64,000 nt of DNA. Origin: Eleftheria terrae. Its GTDB lineage: Bacteria; Pseudomonadota; Gammaproteobacteria; Burkholderiales; Burkholderiaceae_C. The position numbers and the translations under genes were made by a program. The notes under the pieces are model-generated. The model ran no database searches and had not been told where the DNA came from. It worked only from the letters and a program-made list of their open reading frames with translations. The stretch lies in assembly GCF_030419005.1 (NCBI RefSeq), contig NZ_CP106951.1, forward strand, positions 4,154,001 to 4,218,000, given 5' to 3'. Below are positions 45,240 to 52,379 of the stretch, one piece after another. Numbering within the stretch: the first letter of the stretch is position 1; every line of letters starts with the position of its first letter.

Positions 45240-45474
45240 CCCAATCCTTTCGTCGCAGAAGCGCCTGCAGCGCCACGCGGTCGGCACGGCGCTGGGCGCC
45301 GCGGCTTTGGATGTGTTGGCCTGCGCCACTCAAGCCGCGCTGGCCGAGCGTGCGCGCCACGGAGTCGCACGCGCCGGCGCTGGTTTCGACCACCAGCGTC
45401 ATCGGCTGTTTCATGCGGCGCAGGGCCTTGACCCGCCCCTCCTGGAGGGCGCGGGAACGGAGTTGTGCACTCAT
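45232..45474 (-). CDS. Small basic protein coupled to the AAA-M41 protease
   Basis: An 80-residue protein from ATG 45474; its stop codon overlaps the protease start by eight bases, a strong sign of translational coupling. It is rich in Arg, Ala and Gln with a central hydrophobic strand (PMTLVVETS), a helix (GACDSVARTLGQRGL) and a basic, Gln/Arg-rich tail (RGAQRRADRVALQALLRRK). No domain was recognised. Its size, charge and position fit an adaptor, an inhibitor or a substrate-recognition partner for the protease; that is inference. The AUG lies 17 bases after the predicted terminator hairpin. Confidence 0.6.
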   Translation of the reverse strand: MSAQLRSRALQEGRVKALRRMKQPMTLVVETSAGACDSVARTLGQRGLSGAGQHIQSRGAQRRADRVALQALLRRKDWDE

Positions 45475-45490
45475 TCGGTTCCGGAAAGCA

Positions 45491-45520
45491 AAAGCCCCGG
45501 CTCAAAGGCGGCGGGGCTTT
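45491..45520 (-). terminator. Terminator-like hairpin in leader of AAA-M41 operon
   Basis: On the minus strand AAAGCCCC (complement of 45520-45513) and GGGGCTTT (ending 45491) form an 8-bp stem with a GC-rich loop, followed by a T-rich run (TTTTGCTTT when the stem end is included). This is an intrinsic-terminator layout, but it lies only 17 bases before the start codon of the 80-residue gene, so it would attenuate rather than end the operon. The 3' arm can instead pair with an upstream loop (see the regulatory entry). Confidence 0.6.
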
Positions 45521-45588
45521 ACTTGCCGCGCGGTCTGAAGGCCGTATCTGTGAACAGACACGGTTCAGCCGGGGCTCGGGAACCGTGT
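45491..45588 (-). promoter_or_regulatory. Candidate attenuator leader RNA with competing hairpins
   Basis: Upstream of the terminator-like hairpin is a second stem: ACACGGTTC (45558-45566) and GAACCGTGT (45580-45588), a 9-bp perfect pair. Its loop contains AGCCCCGGCT in the transcript (complement of 45567-45576), which is the exact 10-base complement of AGCCGGGGCT at 45502-45493 within the 3' arm of the terminator. Pairing of loop and arm would disrupt the terminator; formation of the terminator would free the loop. This is the logic of transcriptional attenuation or a pseudoknot switch. The ligand or signal, if any, is unknown. Confidence 0.5.
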
Positions 45589-46109
45589 TCAGTCGATCGT
45601 CGAGATGAACAGCGAGGACATAGAAGGGATCTCCGTTTTGCGGGCGCCGTCGTGGGCGACTCGAGCAGTAGGGCGCGGATGATGCTGGCATCGGCGCGAG
45701 CGCGCAAGCGGTGCACGGCCTTCGGTGTTGTGGTGCGCCAACGGGGCGCATGCGGCTGCTCGCGAAGCAGATGGCAGCCATTCTCCGGCTCGGTGTCGAT
45801 GCCGCGCGCAGTTTGCTCAATACCCTGCCCGGCGCGTCGGCCCGAGAACGGTCATGCCGCAATGGCTGCTGACGGGCTCGAGGGCCGGGCGCCGAGCCCT
45901 GGCCAACCTTTCGGCGCATCGAGCATCGATGATGCGTTGAAGAGCTTCGACAGACAAAGATGTGAAGGAGCTTCCCAGATGGCTGCCCCTGAGATGCACC
46001 GGGCCCAGAGCGGCCGGGGCCCAAGGCGACCTGGGTGCCGCGGTGAGTTGACGGTTTCGGCCGCAAGCCGCCAGGCGGCGCTGACGGGTGTCCGGTAAGC
46101 TGGCCCAGC
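45589..46109. other. Intergenic region upstream of AAA-M41 operon
   Basis: About 520 bp containing no convincing gene on either strand; long open frames crossing it (45307-46098 plus, 45236-46111 minus) lack family resemblance and typical codon bias. The promoter of the AAA-M41 operon should lie here, close to the leader hairpin; no obvious -35/-10 pair was seen. Composition is somewhat less GC-rich than flanking genes, consistent with an accessory insertion, but this is a visual impression. Confidence 0.35.
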
Positions 46110-46484
46110 ATGTGGCTCGAACAACTCCTGGCCGAAGTGCGCAGCAGCTTCCCGAAGATCTCGCAGGCGGCCGATGATCACTATGAGCGGCGATTCGGAG
46201 GCGAATCGCCGCGCCACGCGCACGCGTGGTTTGAGAGCCTGGCCAACGCTCTCAACCTGGAGATGAGCCGGGGGGTCGATCCGAGGCAGCACCGGGCGCT
46301 GCTTTCGCATCTCGAGCGTGCCTTGAATTCGTCGGCGGAGGTCTTTGAATGCCTGGACGTCGCCTTCGTCGAGAACCTGTTCTGGCAAGTTCCAGGAGCC
46401 AAGGCGGCGCCCTATTGGCAGTCATTGCCGGCGCGCTTCAAGTCGCTCTACGAAGGTTTTCACGGTCGCACGCCGTTGCAGTGA
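46110..46484 (+). CDS. Hypothetical helical protein (DUF7674-like)
   Basis: A 124-residue soluble all-helical protein from ATG 46110. Features: an initial helix MWLEQLLAEVRSSFPKI, a Tyr/His-rich turn (DDHYERRF), a central helix with FESLANALNLEMSRG and a C-terminal helix ending SLYEGFHG. The layout resembles DUF7674-type proteins, several of which sit beside toxin genes as possible immunity proteins; I rate this resemblance as modest. It is transcribed away from the AAA-M41 operon across the 520-bp gap. Confidence 0.6.
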   Translation: MWLEQLLAEVRSSFPKISQAADDHYERRFGGESPRHAHAWFESLANALNLEMSRGVDPRQHRALLSHLERALNSSAEVFECLDVAFVENLFWQVPGAKAAPYWQSLPARFKSLYEGFHGRTPLQ

Positions 46485-46602
46485 CTTCGACTTGATCCGA
46501 GTTGCCTGGCATGCAGGCCCACAGCCGTCCGCGCCTCGCGGCCCGCGCGGCGGGCCGGCAGCGGCGTGGCCGAGAGGCCGCCTCCCATTGCACGCCGGCC
46601 GC

Positions 46603-48231
46603 TCAGGGCGCACCGCGCCGCAGCCACCGGTAGCCGTAGGGCTCCAGCTCCAGGCGGTAGTGACCGTCTTCCTCGACTTCATGCCGGCGGTGCGCCAGCA
46701 CGTCATGCAGGCACTGGCCGGCTTCGCCCACCGGCAGCTCGAACTTGACCCGGCGCGCGCCCAGGTTGTGCACCGCGAAGACGGTCGATTCGCCCAGGTC
46801 GAAGCGGTGCGCGAGCAGTTCGCGCCGGCCGGTGTCGAGCCAGGTGCAGCGGCCCAGGCCGAACTCGGGCGTCTCCTTGCGCCGGCGCAAGACGCGCTCC
46901 AGCCAGTTGAGCAGCGAGTCGGGGTCGCGGCGCTGGGCCTCGACATTCACGGTGGGCCAGCCGTACTCGCCGTCGGCCACCGGCGGCAGCGCCAGCTTCC
47001 CGGGGGCCGCCGAGGAGAAGCCGCCGTTGGCGTCGGCGCTCCATTGCATCGGCGTGCGCACGCTTTCGCGGTCGGGCAGGCCAAGGTCGTCGCCCATGCC
47101 CAGCTCGTCGCCGTAGCGCAGCACCGGGGTGCCGGGCAGCGTCAGCATCAGGCTGTGCGCCAGCTCCAGGCGGCGCCGGTCATTGCCCAGCATGGGGGCC
47201 AGGCGCCGGCGGATGCCGCGGCCGTAGAGCTGCATGCGCTCCTCGGGGCCGAAGGCGCGGAACACCTCCTGCCGGTCTTCCTCGCTCAGGCGGGCCAGGT
47301 CCAGCTCGTCGTGGCTGCGCAGGAAGTTGTTCCACTGGCAGCTGTCGGGCAGCGGCGGCAGGTCCTCGAAGGCGCGCCGGATCAGGCTCGCGTCCTTGCG
47401 CGCCAGCGCCAGGAAGAGGTGCTGGTTGGCCCAGAAGTTGAACGACATGTGGATCTTGTCGCCGTCGCCGAAATAGTCGGGCACCGCCTCGGGCGCCAGG
47501 TTGGCCTCGGCCATCAGACAGACCTCGCCGCACAGCGTCTGCACATGGTGGCGCAGCTCGCGCAGGTAGGCATGGGGGTCGGCCTGGCCATCCTGCGACA
47601 GGTTCTTCAGCTCGATCAGGAAGGGCAGGGCGTCGATGCGAAAGCCGGTGACGCCCAGCTCGAGCCAGAAGCCGGTGATCTTCTCGATCTCGCGGCGCAC
47701 CGCCGGGTTGGCGATGTTGAGCTCCGGCTGGTGGTCGTAGAAGCGATGGAAGTAGTAGGCCTTGGCCTCGCGGTCCCAGGTCCAGGTGCGGGTCTGCTCG
47801 CCGGGGAAGACGGTGCCTTCGCGTGCGTCGGCCGGCTCCTCCCTGGACCAGACGTAGTAGTCGCGGTAGGGCGACTCCGGGTCGCTGCGGGCGGCCTGGA
47901 ACCAGGGATGGTCGATGGAGGTGTGGTTGACCACCAGGTCGATCATCACCCGCATGCCCCGGTTGCGCGCCCGGCGCGAGAATTCGACGAAGTCGCCCAG
48001 CGTGCCCAGACGCGGATCGACGCCGTAGTAGTCGACGATGTCGTAGCCGTTGTCGCGCATGGGCGACGGGTAGAAGGGCTGCAGCCAGATGCAGTCGATA
48101 TTCAGGCCGGCCAGGTAGTCGAGCTTCTGGGCCAGGCCGGTGAAGTCGCCGATGCCGTCGCCATTGCCGTCGCAGAAGGTCTTGACGTCGAGGCAGTAGA
48201 TGATCGCGTTCTTGTACCAGTGCTCAGCCAT
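46603..48231 (-). CDS. GH13 alpha-amylase-family enzyme, trehalose-synthase-like
   Basis: A 542-residue protein from ATG 48231 (MAEHWYKNAIIYCLDV). The (beta/alpha)8 catalytic residues are D200 in GFRIDALPF (nucleophile), E242 in CLMAEANL (acid/base) and D308 in LRSHDELD. The DGNGDGIGDF calcium-type loop at 21-30 and VNHTS at 101-105 are intact. The sequence is closest to maltose alpha-D-glucosyltransferase (trehalose synthase), which interconverts maltose and trehalose, but no C-terminal maltokinase is attached, and substitutions near the active site (LQPFYPSP for the usual LLPFYPSP) leave open an alpha-amylase or other glucosyltransferase role. No other trehalose gene is nearby. Confidence 0.87.
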   Translation of the reverse strand: MAEHWYKNAIIYCLDVKTFCDGNGDGIGDFTGLAQKLDYLAGLNIDCIWLQPFYPSPMRDNGYDIVDYYGVDPRLGTLGDFVEFSRRARNRGMRVMIDLVVNHTSIDHPWFQAARSDPESPYRDYYVWSREEPADAREGTVFPGEQTRTWTWDREAKAYYFHRFYDHQPELNIANPAVRREIEKITGFWLELGVTGFRIDALPFLIELKNLSQDGQADPHAYLRELRHHVQTLCGEVCLMAEANLAPEAVPDYFGDGDKIHMSFNFWANQHLFLALARKDASLIRRAFEDLPPLPDSCQWNNFLRSHDELDLARLSEEDRQEVFRAFGPEERMQLYGRGIRRRLAPMLGNDRRRLELAHSLMLTLPGTPVLRYGDELGMGDDLGLPDRESVRTPMQWSADANGGFSSAAPGKLALPPVADGEYGWPTVNVEAQRRDPDSLLNWLERVLRRRKETPEFGLGRCTWLDTGRRELLAHRFDLGESTVFAVHNLGARRVKFELPVGEAGQCLHDVLAHRRHEVEEDGHYRLELEPYGYRWLRRGAP

Positions 48232-48367
48232 CGCTTCCCTTGGTCGCTGGATCGAAGCGCCATGGTAGCGGCGGGCTGGCGAGCGTGCCGGGTGTGGCTC
48301 GCAAGCACCTGATGCGAATCGCATCGGCGAGTGTCGCCGCCGCCCCGGGCGGCGGCACCCGCGGCGC

Positions 48368-49030
48368 TCAGGCGAGCGCCCGCCGGCGCCTGGCCACGCC
48401 GAGGGCCAGTGCCAGGCCGGCGCCCACCAGGCCAGCGCTGCCGGGCTCGGGCACCGGCTGGGAGAGCCAGAGGGTGTCGAGGTAGACGCGGTGCAGGCCG
48501 TCCGGGTCGTCGTGGGTGACCAGGCTGAAGGTGTCGAAGGGCAGGTCCGACACCACGCCGTAGAACCCGGTCGTGCCATTCAGCGGGAAGTTCTGGTAGA
48601 GGCCCGGAAAGAGGGCTGCGGTGGACAGCGAGACCTCGGACTGGCCGGTGTCGCCGCGCAGCTCGAAGGCCAGCGAGTACTGAAAGCTTGGCAGGTCGGG
48701 CGCCCGCGGGTCGATCACCGCGGACAGGATGTTGAACATCGTGCCGGAGTAGAACGGGTCATGGCTGACGGCATCGTCGACCCACAGCACGCTGCCCAGG
48801 GCGGCGCACTCGCCGCCGGGCTTGCCGCAGGAGGCGAAGTACACGTCGCCGAAGTCGCCTCCGATGGTGGTGCCGCCGGGCGGGCTGCCGTCGAAGGTGT
48901 GCACCGCGCGGGGCGCACCGACGGCGGCGAAGTAGGCGGCCGGGTTGCGGTAGATGGTGAGGCCGGCCTCGCAGGCCAGCGGCACAAGGGCGAGGAAGCC
49001 TGCCAGGCATCGGGTGAGGAGGGGGTTCAT
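48368..49030 (-). CDS. PEP-CTERM sorting-domain protein
   Basis: A 220-residue exported protein from ATG 49030. Residues 1-22 are a signal peptide (CLAGFLALVPLACEAG). A beta-rich region follows (YRNPAAYFAAVGAPRAVHTFDG, as in many PEP-CTERM proteins of the 'F-D-G/F-x-x-L-P' type). The end is a complete sorting signal: PVPEPGSAG, a hydrophobic stretch (LVGAGLALALGVA) and RRRRALA. Its function is unknown; it is likely part of the extracellular matrix. A second PEP-CTERM gene lies 65 bp upstream on the same strand. Confidence 0.87.
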   Translation of the reverse strand: MNPLLTRCLAGFLALVPLACEAGLTIYRNPAAYFAAVGAPRAVHTFDGSPPGGTTIGGDFGDVYFASCGKPGGECAALGSVLWVDDAVSHDPFYSGTMFNILSAVIDPRAPDLPSFQYSLAFELRGDTGQSEVSLSTAALFPGLYQNFPLNGTTGFYGVVSDLPFDTFSLVTHDDPDGLHRVYLDTLWLSQPVPEPGSAGLVGAGLALALGVARRRRALA

Positions 49031-49095
49031 GGTGCGGTCCTTGCTGCAGGGGGAGGGACGGAGGTGGCGGCCGATGGGGCTGCCGCGGCATCGGC

Positions 49096-49899
49096 TCAGG
49101 CGGCAATGTGCCGGCGTCGGCCAAGGGCGAGTGCAGCCAGCCCTGCGGTGGCAAGGGCCAGGCTGGCGGGCTCGGGCACGGGCGGCGGTGGCGGCATCTG
49201 CGCCAGCGCCGTCACGCCGGCCCCCACGCGGAGCGCGACCGCTTCGTCCGAGGTGTTGCTGTAGCTCACCCGCAGTGCCCGGCTGGCGGCCACCGTCTCG
49301 CCGGTCTCGGGGCGACCGAAGATGAGCAGGCTGTCGTAGGGACTGTCGGCCGGGCCTGTCAGGCCCAGCGACACGCTGGCGAAGCTCATCGGGCCGGCGC
49401 CGTGGCCCGGCGCGAACACGCCCGCCGTGGCCTGGGCGAAGCCGGTGATGACGATCCGGGTGTGCGGCGCGAGCCGCAGGAAGTCGGCATCGAAGTTCGG
49501 CAGGCGCGCACCGCCACTGGTGGCGCTGGCCAGGGCGACATGGCGCTCGTCGTGGATGCTGGCGAAGCTGGCCTCGGCTTCGAGCGAGCGGCCGGTGGCC
49601 CAGGCGCGGGCCCGCGACGGCGGCGTGGCGACCGACGCCGAGGCGGTGGCCAGCCAGCCCGGCACAAAGCTGTGCTCGTCGAGCAGGCCCGGCGCGCTGC
49701 GGGCGAGCAGTTCGGTGTAGGGCCCGTCGGCATCGTTCCAGGCATAGCTGGCGGCGATGCCGTCGTCGGGACGCAGGTCGACCACCTGGATGGCGATGTC
49801 CCGCAAGGCGGCCGATGCATGGGGTCCGGCGCTGGGCAGGGCCACCGCCGGACCGGCGCAGGCGAGGGCGAGGACGAGGGCGGTGAAGGCTGGCTTCAT
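49096..49899 (-). CDS. PEP-CTERM sorting-domain protein
   Basis: A 267-residue exported protein from ATG 49899. Signal peptide 1-20 (MKPAFTALVLALACAGPAVA). The middle is rich in Ala and Ser with beta-like stretches (IVITGFAQATAGVFA). After a proline spacer (PPPPPVPEPASLAL), the C-terminal anchor has a hydrophobic helix and a RRRHIAA tail. No functional domain was recognised. It probably forms an operon with the next PEP-CTERM gene. Homologous pairs are typical for exosortase-containing Burkholderiales. Confidence 0.87.
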   Translation of the reverse strand: MKPAFTALVLALACAGPAVALPSAGPHASAALRDIAIQVVDLRPDDGIAASYAWNDADGPYTELLARSAPGLLDEHSFVPGWLATASASVATPPSRARAWATGRSLEAEASFASIHDERHVALASATSGGARLPNFDADFLRLAPHTRIVITGFAQATAGVFAPGHGAGPMSFASVSLGLTGPADSPYDSLLIFGRPETGETVAASRALRVSYSNTSDEAVALRVGAGVTALAQMPPPPPVPEPASLALATAGLAALALGRRRHIAA

Positions 49900-50267
49900 G
49901 TTGTGGCCTCCGAGTGAGCAAGGCCGCCGGGGAAGGATCGGCTCGCGGCTGAGCGGGCGGCCTGCTTCAACAGTAGGGCGAAGGCGTCATGCCGACCCCC
50001 CGCAAGCGAGGGGCCGGCAGGAGGCGGAAGGGAGTGGCGCTTGTGGGCAGGCAGGCGGCCGTGGCCGGCAGCCGTAGCCCTAGCCCTAGCCCTAGCCCTA
50101 GCCCTAGCCCTAGCCGTAGCCCTAGCCCTAGCCGTAGCCCTAGCCGTAGCCCTAGCCCTAGCCGTAGCCGTAGCCGTAGCCGTAGCCGTAGCCGTAGCCG
50201 TAGCCGGGCCATGGGCGGCCGGCCGGGTCGGGCGGGGCGGCCCTGGCGCGTGGGGGCAGCGACCGGC
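49900..50267. other. Intergenic region with hexamer tandem repeat
   Basis: 368 bp between the PEP-CTERM gene start and the end of a convergent-facing hypothetical gene. Apart from the hexamer array listed separately it contains no gene; frames through the array give Ala-Leu, Ser-Pro or Gly-Leu strings. No promoter was identified for the PEP-CTERM gene. Confidence 0.5.
50071..50202. repeat. Hexanucleotide tandem repeat, 22 units (GCCCTA/GCCGTA)
   Basis: Units alternate between GCCCTA and GCCGTA: mostly GCCCTA in the left two thirds, then seven consecutive GCCGTA to the right end. Total 132 bp without interruption. The CCCTAG reading resembles vertebrate telomere repeats by chance, but there is nothing else telomeric. 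It lies between two minus-strand genes. The pattern suggests slippage with local spreading of the variant unit. Confidence 0.95.
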
Positions 50268-50768
50268 TCAGGCCGGCTTGCGGAACTCGTCGGCCACCCA
50301 GGCGGCGGCGCTGGCGCGGGTCAGCTTGAAGGTGGGCGGCACGCGGACCTGGGCCAGCCGCTCGCCGAGCGCGTCCTCGGCGCTCAGCAGGGCGTGTGGA
50401 TTGTCCTCGTCGGGCACGATGTCCAGTGTCACGACAATGCGGTGCTCGCCTTCGCTCACGGTGTAGCTCTTGTGGTACATCGCATGCAGCTGCTGCTCAT
50501 GGCGGCGCAGCACTTCGGAGGCGGTCTTCACCAGCGTGTTGAAGGCGGCCACGTCCAGCGGCTTGGGGTTCTTCTTGTCACGGCCCATGGTCCAGGGGCC
50601 GACCAGGGCAGGCTCGGCCTCGCCGTCCTTGATCATGGCGACCGCCCAGCCGTCGTCGTCCTCGTTCTTGATGACCTTGGCGGTCCAGCCGTTGTCCCGC
50701 CACAGGCGGGCTTCCTGGATGCGGTCATCGGTGCCGGGGTCGGTGTCGTCGTGTAGCGCAGATGTCAT
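50268..50768 (-). CDS. Hypothetical protein, conserved in Burkholderiales type
   Basis: A 166-residue soluble protein from ATG 50768 (MTSALHDDTDPG). No signal peptide. A strand-turn-strand opening (ARLWRDNGWTAKVIKNEDDDGWAVAM) is followed by GPWTMGRDKKNPKPLDVAAF and a long helix with TLVKTASEVLRRHEQQLHAM, then a strand pair (RIVVTLDIVPDEDNPHALL). Proteins with this layout are found as uncharacterised conserved ORFs in this order. No catalytic residues stand out. It ends just before the LysR gene begins upstream in the same strand (33-bp gap). Confidence 0.7.
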   Translation of the reverse strand: MTSALHDDTDPGTDDRIQEARLWRDNGWTAKVIKNEDDDGWAVAMIKDGEAEPALVGPWTMGRDKKNPKPLDVAAFNTLVKTASEVLRRHEQQLHAMYHKSYTVSEGEHRIVVTLDIVPDEDNPHALLSAEDALGERLAQVRVPPTFKLTRASAAAWVADEFRKPA

Positions 50769-50801
50769 GGCGGGCATGTTAGCGCCCGGAGGCCGGCCGC
50801 T

Positions 50802-51743
50802 TCAGCCGAAGCCGCTCAGCCAGGGGTCGCGCGGCTGGCCGCCGAACTTCTCGATCAGGAAGTCGGTGAACACGCGGGTGCGCTTGGGCAGGTGCTTGCG
50901 GCTGGGCATCGCCGCATAGGCCTTGTAGGTGGCCACATGCCATTGCGGCAGCACCCGCTCCAGCGTGCCGTTGTGCAGGGCGTCGGCCACGGTGAGCGAC
51001 AGCGACGCCGCGATGCCCATGCCGAAGGTGGCGGCCGAGCTGAGCAGCCCGGCGTTCTCGGACGAGAGCGCGCCGCGGCGCGGGGCGAGGCTCACCGCCT
51101 CCACCACCCGGCCCTGTTCGTCGTGGCGGGTGAAGGTCCATTCGCGTGGCGCCAGTGGCAGGTCGGGCACCAGCACGGCCTGCTGCGCCAGGTCGCGCGG
51201 TTCGGCCGGGCGGCCGCGGCTGTCGAGGTAGGCCGGGGTGGCACACAGCACCACTTCGGAGTGGGCCAGCAGGCGGGCCACGAAGTCGCCCTCCAGCCCG
51301 CGCGGGCCCTGCACCAGCAGCGTGACGTCGGCGTTCTCGTCGGGGGCCTGCAGTGGCGGCACCACCGCCACGTCGATGTCGACCTTGGGATAACGGCGCC
51401 GGAACTCCGGCAGGTGCCGCACCACGCTGGGCATCAGCAGCGGGGCCGGCCCCGCCACCCGCAGCACGCCGCGCAGTTCCTCGGTGGCGCTGAAGGCGTA
51501 GGCGTTGGCCTCGTCGACATCGGCGACGATCTGCCGCACCCGCTCCAGGTAGTTGGCGCCGACCTCGGTGAGCGCCAGGCTGCGGGTGGTGCGGTTGATG
51601 AGGCGGGCGCCGATCTGCTCTTCCAGGTCGGCCACCAGCCGGGTGACGACGGCCGGCGCGAGGTCGAGCGCACGCGCGGCGCCGGCAAAGCTGCCTTCGT
51701 CGATGACGCGCACGAACACGCGCATGGCCTTGAGCTGATCCAT
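50802..51743 (-). CDS. LysR-family transcriptional regulator
   Basis: A 313-residue protein from ATG 51743. The N-terminal winged helix-turn-helix covers MDQLKAMRVFVRVIDEGSFAGAA (1-23) to the recognition helix (LAPAVVTRLVADLEEQIG). The substrate-binding domain follows from about 90. The family's usual target is a divergent gene; here the adjacent 636-bp region holds only a possible decayed gene on the same strand, so the target may have been lost or lie elsewhere. Confidence 0.92.
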   Translation of the reverse strand: MDQLKAMRVFVRVIDEGSFAGAARALDLAPAVVTRLVADLEEQIGARLINRTTRSLALTEVGANYLERVRQIVADVDEANAYAFSATEELRGVLRVAGPAPLLMPSVVRHLPEFRRRYPKVDIDVAVVPPLQAPDENADVTLLVQGPRGLEGDFVARLLAHSEVVLCATPAYLDSRGRPAEPRDLAQQAVLVPDLPLAPREWTFTRHDEQGRVVEAVSLAPRRGALSSENAGLLSSAATFGMGIAASLSLTVADALHNGTLERVLPQWHVATYKAYAAMPSRKHLPKRTRVFTDFLIEKFGGQPRDPWLSGFG

Positions 51744-52379
51744 GCCGGCATTAAAGCAGAGCAGGGGCTGGCGTCATCGGCACAAGTCCTCACCCGACGG
51801 CGGCGTGGCGCGGGCCAGCTCGAAGTCGGCTTCCTGCAGGCCGCGCCGCTCGAGCGAGGCCCAGTGCAGGTGCCAGGCGTCGCGCACCCGCCCGGGGCTG
51901 CCAGGGGTGGACCAGGCCAGCGGCGAGTGCTGCACGCCGACCAGCGCGATCGACGACGCCCGGGCGCCAGGTGCAGCCGCCGCTGGTCGGCGGCCGGCGT
52001 ATGGGCGCGGCGCTGGTGCACCGTGATGCCGGCCTGCGCACGGTGGCTGGCATGCGGTCCGGGCGGGCGGTGGTGCGGCCGGCTTCGTCGAGCCACTGGG
52101 CGCGAAGCCGCGGCCGTCGATCCCCGCCTGATGGCGAGCCGGACCCTGGCGGGGGGCAGTGTCGGTGCCCCTCGCTGCCGGGTCGGTGAACGGCAGGGAC
52201 AACCCGCCACCACGGGTGCGGTGGCGGCCGCCGCCCGGCGCGCCTGAGCAGGCCGCACCGCCTGCCACGGCAGGGTCTGCGCCGGCAGCGTGGCAGCGTG
52301 GCAGCGTGGCAGCGCTGCGGCCTGCGCCAGCAGACAGCTGTTCGCTTCTGACACCCAGTGGCGCCGGACGCAGCGGCCT
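51744..52379. other. 636-bp gap, possible decayed gene next to LysR regulator
   Basis: No intact gene. On the minus strand the frame ending at TGA 51774-51776 encodes a last part with ordinary-looking sequence (SSIALVGVQHSPLAWSTPG, then DAWHLHWASLERRGLQEADF), while the upstream part degenerates into Arg/Pro/Ala-rich residues without a start and ribosome-binding site. This suggests the 3' remnant of a coding gene of unknown family. A short octamer repeat (GGCAGCGT, nearly four copies at 52284-52314) lies toward the other end. Confidence 0.35.
52284..52314. repeat. Short octamer tandem repeat (GGCAGCGT, 3.9 copies)
   Basis: GGCAGCGT is repeated three times exactly with a fourth copy changed in its last base. 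It is intergenic and short. It may be slippage-prone, like the three longer arrays in this window. Confidence 0.85.

Noticed and set aside
45307..46098. 263-codon plus frame across the leader of the AAA-M41 operon
   Set aside because: It overlaps the leader hairpins and the 80-residue gene and has no domain or start signals.
50071..50202. Telomere or linear-replicon end
   Set aside because: CCCTAG-like units are internal, flanked by ordinary genes, and interrupted by CCGTAG variants.
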